Source of the DNA: Telopea speciosissima
Taxonomy: Eukaryota; Streptophyta; Magnoliopsida; Proteales; Proteaceae
Reading direction: 5' to 3'
NCBI RefSeq assembly: GCF_018873765.1
Contig: NC_057918.1
Span: 8,192,862 to 8,256,861 of the forward strand
DNA length: 64,000 nt
The position numbers and the translations under genes were made by a program. This document shows positions 12,201-24,200 of the stretch, piece by piece; position 1 is the first letter of the stretch; each line of letters starts with the position of its first letter. The notes under the pieces are model-generated. The model did not search any database, was not told where the DNA came from, and was given only the letters and a program-made list of their open reading frames with translations.

Positions 12201-15200
12201 GGTAGTAATGGAACACATCGAATGTGACAATTTGTTGCATTTGTGGAAGTATTTTGCAAGATTCAAAGTAATGCATGAAACTGTCCTCTAGTACTAAATT
12301 TTGGGTGGAATAGGCCATATTAGAGAATGTAAACAGCAACGTACAGTACATACTACCAACCAAGGGTCTGAAGTCAAACTACCCTTTTGGGTTTGTTTTT
12401 TTATAGACCAAGGGCTATATTTAGCGGTCCTAAAATAGGGTTTCCTAGAAGTTTCGGGACTAATAAAGCCATTTTGGCCTTGAAACCAACTATCAAAACC
12501 ATCCACCAAAACCTTCTAAGTTTTGACCAAAATTTTGCGATTTCACAAAATATTTTGAAACCTAGAACCTTGCTATCTAGAGACCTTCGATTTCTCAAGT
12601 ATGTCCCTAAATATTTCTAGGTTGAATGTAAGATCTCCCAAGCAGTATAATAAAGAATTAATAATAGGAGCCATGACCATTGGAGAACATGTGTAAACAC
12701 CAACACAGCACTGAATTGATGTCTAGGTGTATCAATTATTATCAATTAAACTTTTTTTCCAAAGAAGATGCAAAACCACCAATCGTGGTAAGCTATAACT
12801 ACCTTAAACATAGATGTAAGGAAAAAAAAAGCAACTTAAGTGTATTGCGCACACATTTACATATAAAAGTATTTTTCTTCTCCTTGATGACACTAGATAA
12901 GTGTGTCAATCGGTTTGTGTTTGATTTCGGTTAATCAGGTTCTGAAATGGGTTAAAGGTTTTTACTCGGTTTCTACTCCTACTCAAACACAGTGTTCTCT
13001 GGCTTCTTCCCCTTGTACCGTTGCTTTCATCACTGCCATTCCAGCCAACCCAGCAGCTACTGCTTCATAAAATTGGTAGCTTTCCAGTGAAACAAAAAAC
13101 AATTGCAGAAAATAGGAAATACTAGGAGTGAGGTTGGAATTGAACTTGATGAGTTCTAAATTTTCATGAAACCGTACCAAAAAGCCAAGATATAAGACAG
13201 AGCAACAAGAAAGCTTCTTTTTAAGGTCCCATATATTAACCTCGCTTCTGTAATGAATTCGAGAACAGAGAGAGGACCTCAATTTTTTTTTTCTAACAAA
13301 GATTAGTGCATACTATAGGTAGGAACATAAGGGCACAGAAGCCTCGCAGATGAATCACCGAACCAGCGGATAAGACTCCTAAATTCCATCTATGAAGCTA
13401 CCAAGTGATACAAAGACAAGAAAATTTTGCACATTCCAACGAAAACACTCTTTGAATGAAGGACCAGAAACAGAGCAACTACCAAAAAACAACCAAATAA
13501 AAGAGCAAAATCCAGACGAGAAACAACCCAATATCTTCGAACTTCAATCATAGCAGAGGATAGAATAAGCAATAGAAAACCAGTTCGTTCCAACAACTCA
13601 CAACCTTTTTTCCAAAACCCAAGAAACGCCAGAAAGCCATCAAAGCAACCCAAATAGCAATATCGACAAAGTAGCAAAGCTTCTTCTTGCTAGGCAAGTG
13701 GGACGATGGGCTGTAGAGGAGTGTGCCGTATTTATTGCAACAGACCTCACGGTCGTCAGTATCGGCGAAATCGTACTTTCTTCAGGATGTGGAGATTTTG
13801 GGTTTGGCGGTGGCAGAAGGGTCGAGATGCTCCAACCGTCGCCTTTCTCAGTTTATCTACCTTTCTTGCAGTCCGGCACCCTTTCCCTCTCCTTTTCTCT
13901 CTCTCTCTGCGAAGTGCACGTGCCGGAAGGAGGAATCCCGACGTTTTTAACAAAGGTCTGTTATTTTGAAAGGTTGGGTTGAATTTTGCGCAGCCAGTTC
14001 TGATTTACAAGACAATTAGCATCCTTCATCAAATAACTCTGCAAAAATCTACACACTGCCCTTATGTGAAGAAATCTCATAATGGCACACAGTTCAAGAT
14101 ATCGGCATTGGTATTTGGTATCAGTATCAAAACCGACCGTATCAGTTTAATCATAGCAATCAATAGGCAGATACTGACGACCAATACCGTGGCGGTGGTA
14201 TCAGTACAGTACAGGAGGGGGTAAATTAATTCTATAAAATCAATATAAATATTTTTTAGGGAGAATGTTCTCCCCAGCACAGGCTGCGCCAGGCACATGG
14301 GCAGCCTGTGCAGAGGGCAAGGTGGTCATTGCACCCACCCCACCCCACGCCCCATATTTTCCAAAATAAAATGATCCAATCAAACCCCATACAATCGAAT
14401 CATATAGAAATTGGTATTGAGCGAGAGCAATTTTTTACACTTGAGACTATGGATGGCATGATTCCCATACAATGAGATTCACATGTGTTTTACCAAAACA
14501 AGATTCACATGTGAATAACGAGAGAATATTATGTGACAACCTTAAGTGTATGCACTACGCAGCATTTTCCTCGTGTGAGACAACTTAGGAAGAAAGTTTT
14601 CTGTAAGGGTGTGAGCATCCAACGCCCAGACATAAAAGGGGTGAAATGACCTCCCTACCCCCATGATTGGGGTACGCATGCTCTCCCATTGTGCCCCACG
14701 TGAACAGGGAGTCAGGGACCACATTCCTTCCACAAAGAACTATCCCGCAACAATTTTCAGCGAAAAAAGCATTGTCCAACAATGTCCCCCCATGCCATTT
14801 CACATGGGGGAGTGAAATGACCACCCAACCCTTAGATGCTTGTGAGCGCTCCCATTCCCCCCTCCCCCCCAACGCAACCTGGCAACAAAACCCTTTCCAA
14901 AAACTTAGGCAATATGAAAGAGGGTTCTCCAACTTGGAGGCTTAGAGAACACGTCAATCATAGGTGTGGCACCGCACGGTTCAACAATATAATTGCACGG
15001 TATTTGCCAAAACCCTAACTTTTTTTTCATAAAAAATTCCTAATTGTTATGGTTTTCTCCTTTATGTGCCTTCAATTTTTATAATTGTTCCTTCTGGCAT
15101 TTTTTTGGCCTGGTCTATCTACTGTTTATAGCCACTGTCTTGTTTTGGTAAATTATGTTGTTTAAAAAGAGCAATTGCATATGAATGCTGCATTCATGGG

Positions 15201-18200
15201 TAAATGATGCAAAAGAAGGTACCTTTCTAGTCCACGAATCAAGGGAACTCTGGAGCAGAGAAGATTTCCTCCTAGTCAAGATTAAAAAGTTAAAAAAAAA
15301 GTTCTATTCAAGACATAAACAAACCAGAGGTTATAGAACAAACAACCTACATTAGTCATGAGAAAGAAAACAAAAGTTCAAATGGCTACATAGATCCATA
15401 AGTGATACATGAAATCACCATTTATACATGACCACAAAATACATCAAAGTAGATCTATAAAAAGTAATACAAGAAGGAATGTTGCAAAACACTAGGACTT
15501 TAAGGTATTGAGCACAATTTATTTTCAGCATATAACTCAATTCTTACCTTCCTGCGGTTGTATTCAGTCACTGTAGTTCTAGGATGTTTTACCTTTTAAG
15601 AGCAATATACTTTCTTTCTTCTATCTGTTTTTTAATACAAATGGCACATGGCTTTGTTTCCTTCTTTTTTTTCTTTTTTTTTTTTTTTGGGGGGGGAAGA
15701 GAAGTGGGATTTTCTTTTTAGAACTCAATCTGAAACATTAAACTAGGTTATTTAAACAAAATTGTAGCTTCATTTTCTTATGTTTTTTGTATTATTTTAA
15801 CTTTTACTACCTTTGAAAGAATCAGAAGAATAAAACAAAGTATTCCTATTGATCCTATCTTCTGCACTTTTTTTATGTCACAATTCAGGCTGTCCAGAAC
15901 AAGCAGTTGCAATAAGAGCACCAATTGCTAGGACGAAGCACTTCAATGAACATCCTCTTTTTCTAACATTGGTTTAAATAGGCTTCACATGGTGCAACAA
16001 CAGCCATGTATATCAAAGAAGCAGAGGAAGTGCCGAAACAAGTTATAAAAAACTCGGAACCATTGTTACCAGGAAGTTTAGAAAAAGAATGGTGGGTATC
16101 AGTTCCAGCCCCCTATGGTGTACAGAAGGAAACACCATGACCTTAATTCGAGTGACTCCCATGTTTAATTGGAAGCTTTATGAAGATATGGGGCCCACGA
16201 GGGAGTTGGGATTATTATGTGGCTTAGATGTGAGCCTTGTTTTCCCTAACAGTGCCAAAACTACAAGATCCTGCATAAGAGAGAGAGAGACTGTTGACCA
16301 TAATTTTGACCAAACATTCCCCATAATTCCAACAGACAGACCAGCAAAATAGCACAATCATCACAAAACTATAGATGAAAGAGGTACATTAAAAATACAA
16401 TTAAACAATCATAACATTTTCAGTGCAATAGCAGCAGCAACAGCAGTGAAACAAAAAACAGTTGGGAGATAATTCGCAACCAAATCAGCAAATTATGTAA
16501 CACTGTAATATTGAAAGATCAAACTATAATTGAAATAAAAAAGCTTACTTCTTGAAGAAATGGCCAGACAAGTTTTCCTCCTGATGATCAAGAGAACTGG
16601 GAGCAATTCCCTTTTGATCACCTTTTTTTTTTTTTTTTTTTTTGATAAAAATTCCCTTTTGATCACCACCATTTGAGCATCGCTGTCTATCTTTATCATG
16701 ACAGCCAATATTCATAAACTTAAAGGGTGAATCTCTTGAAGACACTAAACGTGACTGATTTTCCTCATGTATCAAACGTCCATTCTGTCTAGCATCTTGG
16801 CGGTCACCAGAGTGTAAATATGAAAATTCCTTAGCAAATGCGTCTCCTCCAACACGAGTACTAGCATCTGACTGATTACAGAAAAGAGAAGCAATTTAGT
16901 TGCTCAGTTACAATAGAGACCAAAACAATTGTGTGCATAAAATTGAAAATCCCTTCATACCTTCGTTTCTAAGATTTCAATAAAACAAGAGGTAAATTCT
17001 GACTTTGCAGTGACTTGAGATGATTGAAACACGGAATTGGAACCACTGCATGCTCCTGAAATCCTCTCAGTATCAGAAGTTCACAAAATTGAAACCAAAA
17101 ACCTAAATAACATAAGTTCCTCCAACTAACAATATTCTCAAAGTCCATTCTTCAATGAATCAATGGTGAGACAACCAAAGCCCAGCATATATCAATTGAC
17201 ACAGTTTGCATTTAGCCAAACAAACATAGCCTAAATGCAAGCTAGCCACAAGAGAAAGCAGCAACTCAACAAAGTGAAGTTAGGACAGTCTAAGTTTGCA
17301 TTTGATAGAAGCATTCTCTCTCTTTTTTCTATTTCTTTTTTGAATAAATTGCATTAGTCATGTAACGTCATTGGAGAACCCAACATATGAAAGTATAGAT
17401 TAGATATGATCTGTTTGAGCATGAGGTATGAAATCATCCCATTCTGTTTCATATAACAATTGATCGTTTGGAAAGGCATCACAAGCAGGATGACGACAAG
17501 TAATAAATGGAAATAAGCTCCTTCTTGAAATCTCAGTCCAAGAGCAAGGACGAGGTTGAAGTAGTTAAAGTCGCCTTATTTTCATGTTTGCTATAAAGGA
17601 CAAGATTGAAGTAGAGGTGGAAAATGAGGCCAAGAGCAAGGACGAAATCAAGAACACCCCACAAGAAACCATCAAGATCCAGTATGTTCTTAAAGAGATA
17701 GACTTTGTGTTACCACCTCGTTTTTTCAACACAAAAGCTCCCAAGGTTGAAGACTTTATTCCTAACATCCACGAGCTGCCAAAGTTTTGTTATGGTTTGA
17801 AGACGGATGTTCACCATATAAAGTTGATTCCTTGACTTTGCAAAACTCAAGGTCGAGTTTCTCAAGCCGGGTAGAATTGATGCAGTTTTATCACCTAAAT
17901 GTGCTTATTTTATTAGAAAATAACCTTTGGATTGGGTTATGTATTTGTTGGCCTGTTGGGCCTTTGATCCAATGTGTTCTCATTGTAATGGGCCTATAAT
18001 ATGGATCGAGGCTAGGTGGGATGCTTAGTCATCAATACTCAAGTAAGTACTCCATTGTTTTCTGCAACTCCATATCCTGTCCGATGATTTCAATTACAAT
18101 GTTTTTTTGAATTAATTCGATTCCGCTACAATCTAATCCTTGTCGCTAATATCTGACTGCCATTCATATACACATTCATGACTCCATTAAAATTCTGCAA

Positions 18201-21200
18201 ACTAGGGATTGAAACTTGCTATTTTCAAGTCTCATTTGGATCTACCACCTGGATTTTATCCAGATCAGACCAATCTCTCAAATTTGGATTACGGGTTTCA
18301 GATTTTTACTGTCTTGACTGTTGACTCAAATCCGACCGTTAGAACATTGTTGTAATCTGGGATTTTCTTATTCCAATATTTTATGATCATTGACCAGAAT
18401 CTAAGTTCCATCAGATAAGGTTATTGTTGACCTAAATTCTGTTTTAGGCTTTTCCTTGAACCCTATAAAAAGAGGTGTGTAATCTAAACCTAGGGTTCAT
18501 CCTACTTATCCCCCACCACCAACTACCAAGTAATCCAAAATAAACTCACGTATCTACAGCTGATTCCCCACCTCCTGCCTCTATAAAACAAATTAAAAAC
18601 GAATAGGAGTAGAGAAAATCACAAATCAACACAGACCAGAAGTCCAAATTTGCAGAAGATCCCAACTGTCCGAGAATTAAGGTGGCTGGCTGGTACAATG
18701 TGGGCTGACAGCCAAGTACACCTTGCATCCATCAGTTAGTGCTTAATCTAAGACTTGAGTCAAACAAGGAGCTAGAGCAATCTGGAAAAATACATACAAT
18801 TTCCAAAATCATTGCTCTTATCAACAGGTTAATGTCTTAATAAGTGAAATCAGTTTCTCTAAGCAATTGTTTGCTTGTTTCGATCTTCTCGAGATCTTCA
18901 TTGTTTGGCGTTATTCTTCAGCAATTTGCTCCATAGGGAATTACTGCACTGCACGTTCACTTAGCAAGGAAGATATTTTGGCTGGGAGACTATCCTCGTC
19001 TGGAGCTTCTTTTGAAATTGTAGTGCTTTGAGACTTCCAAGCAATCAAATCGATTAAGCAATTGACTGGGTAGCAAAGTTACTATTGTCATCCTGTCTAA
19101 AGTCTTGGTAACAGAAAAGCATCGTAATGAAACCTCAGAAGGTATTATTTATTACAACCAAAGCCTTAAATATCGGTAGCCAGTGTAGTTTCAAGGATCA
19201 GGATTTTTTCAAGAGGATCTAGGAATGATCAGTCCCAGCAAATCCCAATCCCAATCCCAATCAGGATGCACTGGCTGATGCACTAAAAGAATTCGATGAT
19301 CCAACACAGAAATGAGAATTTGATAGAATCAAGAAGACTGACCTTACATGATTATGGATCCAACACAGCCGATCTCACCAAATAAGTTTATTCTAGAACT
19401 GATGCAAACAGAGCTTAAATGCCAGTCCTGTAGCAATTGAGTGCAATGATAAAAACCTTATTTGTCTGGTAGAAGGGTTAAGCTCTTATCTGACTTGTAA
19501 AGCTTGTAATTACTAATTTAAATGAAAAATGTTACATTTGAGCCATGGTTGTGAAATTAGAAAGGGTGTTCAGTTGGTTTTAAGCAGTTAGTTGGGCTGG
19601 TTACTTTCTAAATCCAGTCCTCCAGTCCTACTAGCCAAAGAGGAAATGTTGTGTATTCCGATTGCTTATAGCCTTGTACCAAATTAGAGTAGAGTTATTG
19701 CTCCCCTTGTTTGTGCCATTGAGTTCCTAGTGCTAAAGTGCCCATACGAAACTCTATTGAGTAATGGCTTGTCTGCTATACTTTTCTCTCTTCTTTTTTT
19801 CTCCTCTACTTCCTATTTTGCGTTGCTCGCTGTTTTTAGGTTATAGGATTGGTTGTGTTTGTAGTGATTTCTCTTTTGAGTGATTTTCTAGAAATCAAAT
19901 CAAGCTCATGTTTGGGCCCACCTGTAGGACACAATTTTGCTGCTCCAAATCACATACCTAAAAAGCTAGACATCTGAAATTAGTGAAAAATCCAACACTA
20001 TGGAAATCCAATACTTCAGTACTAAAACTAAGCAATACACATGCTATGACCGTATGAAGTTATGGTCATCCAATTGAATTCAACAGAGAAAGAAGACTAT
20101 GAAGTCAGAAACCATTAAAACATATGTCAGAAAAGATATACTTTAAGAGCTTTCAACAATGATTGGCATGAGATCTGAAATCAGTATAAAACTATAAATA
20201 GAACAAGAGTTAAAAATATACATAGATATAATTCTGATTCTGAAAGTTGAATAACAAACAGCTAAATCCAAGCAGGATTTCTGGTTTAAGATGGATACAG
20301 GTCACAAATAAACTGCACCTCACCCTCATATTGAAGGATCTCAGGAAGGTATTAAATAAATGAATTGAATAAAAAATAATTCATTAAAAAGAAACACTCA
20401 CATTATGAGGTCAAGGTATAAATATTCTCACCTGAATGACTTAACCTTCGGGACTGGGTGACATTCCTGCAGTCTTCATCAGCCTGATCAACAAAAATGA
20501 AGATAAATGATGGAGGTGACAATCTAATATTGATATATGTCAAGCATAAAAGGTTACCAATTGAGAACACATAATTTTAAGTCACAGCACTAGGGCAGAA
20601 AGGCAAAAGAATCACTCCCAACATAAGGTGTAGGGATGAAATGGTCGACAATCCCACAAAAACCATAGGTTGAAAAATTAAAAATGGTGTGGCTAGTCAG
20701 TTATTGCCACAAAGAAGATAAGAGGGAACACAAACCATCACATGTAAATTCACGTGGAAATTACAGCAACGTTTCATTAGGCTGTTTAAACTGGTTCAAG
20801 TCTAGATCAGAAGCATCTTGGTTTACCCTTGTAAAAAAATGGAACTACTGTTCGATAGGGCCTCATTTTTTAAGTCTTTGGACATCAGCCTCTTCCGTTA
20901 GTCTTATGTGATATAATAAGAAAATTCTTACGCTCCACCTCCCAAAAAAATTCAAAGCAGCAAGTAAGAACTCATCCATGGAGTCCACTTAGGGAGTTCA
21001 ATTTTCCTTTACTTTATTTAGATGCTTAGAAGTCCAATAAAATATCAAGCAGCTAGGTTAGTTAGGTAACTAAATTTTTTATTGTTACCAGCGTTACTTA
21101 ATCAGCCATGGGTCATCACCTGATTTGTCATCCAACTGAATTATACATTAGGCAAGCTACTCAATTTACATTTGAGAGGTTTATTTGATTGTTGAATCGT

Positions 21201-24200
21201 GATGGAAGTTTCTAAACCTGTCAAATCAAATCAATTTTAATTTTATAATTGATAGAGATTTAGATCTGATCTTGGCTGCTGTTTGCATGTTTTGTTCAAT
21301 TGTGATGTCAGTTTTTATTTTCATTTCGTCATAGGTTTTTTGGATCTGGAAGTTTCAAAATTTCTTTGCTTGATCTTTATATCAAGATTCAATTCAGATT
21401 TAATGCAAACTACTTTTCAGTAATCCTTTCAGACTAAACGCAAACTATTATTGTAAAAAGATCGTTTACATTTCAGAACTTATTATTAAGTTACTTAGTT
21501 GTTTCAGCAATCTCTTCAACTTCAACATTAGATTTTTGAGTTCTTTTCTAACTTGATCAGCCTCTAAATTACAATAAGATTCACTACTTTATTTAATTCT
21601 TGATACTATCCTCTACTCAGCACAACTCAACTAACCCTTTTCCCAACTAAATGGAGTTGGCTACATGATTCCTGTTTTGCCATTCAACACTGTTTAAAAC
21701 CACATTTATAGTTAAACTTGAAACATCCATATCTTTTGTCACTACTTCTTCCCTAGTAATATTTGGTCAACCCCAACTTCATTTAGACCATCTAATCTGC
21801 AAACTATCACTCCTCCTTACCCTTGCATTCAATGGCCTCCATTGTACATACCCTGACCACCTCAAACAACTCTCCTGCAACTTATCACCTATTGTGGCCA
21901 CCCCTAATTCACCTCCAATTCATTATTTATCTCTTCGAGTTTATTAGTTTTGGCTACCCTTATTTTATGTGTTGTTTCTTTGTTGTCCAACTAAGCTCCA
22001 TACAATATCACTAGTTTTATGGCTGTCCAATAACCATGAGGACAGCTTTCATCAGGCCAAATAAGAAAGTGACTCGGATAGAGCAGAGCTTCTTTTTCAT
22101 CCTGGCAGTCTGGATTCTGCTACAAGGTAGGGGTTCTCCCATGTCATTATGGAAGAGGATTCATCATGCATCATTGTGTGGATCAGGAATGCAGTGAAGA
22201 GGCCATATAGATTTGTGCACATCTACACATCAATCACCTAGCATCCACAATGAACCTCTCGTTCTGGTGGAGGTCAAGGACAGTTAGTGAGTCAGCAGAA
22301 TACTTGGTCAAACAAGAGGTTATGAGACTGAGAATCTGTTTTGAGTATAACTTGCCACAGCAAGCATGAAATTTTTTTTTCCCTCCTATTTTCCAGAGTC
22401 TTTCTTTTTTCTTTTCTAATGAGCAACCAGGAGAGAGGTTATTCAGTAGGAGGAATTCCCTACTAACCTAGCACAATAGGATAAAGCCATCTTATAATGA
22501 AAACAGATTATGTTACTCAAATGTGGCAAGGTTATGACTTATGATCCAGATATTGCATTTCGTGTAAACATTGGTACTGCTGCTATTGAAGTTCTCTTAC
22601 AGTTGGCAAATACAATCTTCAGCTAACACACATTCATGAATAGATCTACTGTTGGACAGCCAAATTTATAGTCCCAACTCCCAAGAGCAATTTTTTAATC
22701 AGCCAAGTCTCAGTGGAAATTAAGAAGCACATAATACAGAAAATAATAAGAAATATTAGCCCATGTAATCAGACCTAGGATTCCCAAGCATTCACACTTA
22801 GAAGTATGAACAATCACCCCCCTCAATTTGAGAACAATTATTAATTCACAATAAAAAATCTGAAATACACGGACCATGACGCAGAAACAGAACTCCCATA
22901 AGAGCCATACCATTCCAGCATTTTGCCGAGAACATTTCCAAATCAAATCATATTTACAAGACATTCAAATGATACCAAAAACATGTAATGGGTAGGTTTT
23001 GACGCTGAAATTGTCACAAAGAAAAGTAACAGAAAATATAATTGGACTTCTATACTTTTAGGATTAAGAGTATGTATATATATATATAACCCCAGAATAC
23101 CAACTGCTCTGACCCAAATACAGAGGAAACAAATAATCCAAATATAAATAGCTGTTTGGCCAAACCACAAGTCAGCTGCCCCGTATAACTTTTGGCCTCG
23201 TTCAGTGCTATGTGAGTCTTGTAAACAGACTCCTTTGTGCAGTTAGTGCTCCGCATAAGTCTCATATTCCTGAAAATATATAGATTGCAATCTCCTGGTA
23301 ACAGACATGGAATGGTCCCTCTATATTTAAAATCTAAGATACCCACTTTCCAAACCGATACAAATATTAAATAATAAAAAAAGCAGTGAAGATCAATGTT
23401 GTGTTGCTGTATGGCACTGATGAAAGTGTCCAAGCAATAACTTTATAAAACCTGGAAAATACATTATCATACTAGATTTGTCTCAAAATTTTAATATGAT
23501 AATGTGTCTGGCAATGCAATTTTTTATAGTTTAAGGCTTCTGGTATAAAGATAAGGCTTACTACTGTAAACCCACCCTTTGATCTTAGATTCAGAATGCT
23601 CATAATTTTGTGGATTCACAAGAGAGCCAGAACCAGATTCTTTCTGTTAAGTGATAATAGAAGAAATTTTCTGTGTCCTACTTTGACCAGCACAATGCAT
23701 AAAATGACTCGTCCATGAAACTAAGCACAATGCCAACCTAGCCCCACCATGCAATTCGTAAATATTGGCAAAGTTTGTGTCAAGCGAGACTCTCATAGGA
23801 TTCTACTAACGTTCAGTATTTGCTTGTCTAGGCCTAGTCTTCGGTGCTTCCACTGCAGGGTGAAATAATGATAAAAAGGGAAAAATACTTGAAACAGACA
23901 CTGCATACGCCATATATTATACATAGGGTGACGATGTTAAAATCTACAATAGAACTTAACACTCAATGCTACCAGAATAATGGAAAATATTGTATGTAGA
24001 ATACAAAAATGGGAGAGGGATTGGAGAATCCCACCCCTGGCTAACATTTCTTCTTGATCCTTCCGCATCAAAGTAGATCAATGAGCTGCCATTTGCAGTA
24101 TTACAGTCGTTGTTTATTCTGACATTAAACCCAGAGACAACTACTCGACCGACCACGTACCAATCTCGGAAGAGACAGAGAAAGGGGAAGGGGTGAAGAA

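Noticed and set aside
13698-13982. Three overlapping plus-strand frames of 75-94 aa
   Set aside because: Overlap in several frames reflects lack of stops in GC-richer DNA; none has a recognisable motif.
15546-15577. Short possible exon (TTVTEYNRRK) on the minus strand with good acceptor and donor
   Set aside because: Including it breaks the phase into the 15271-15223 exon; skipping it keeps the frame throughout.
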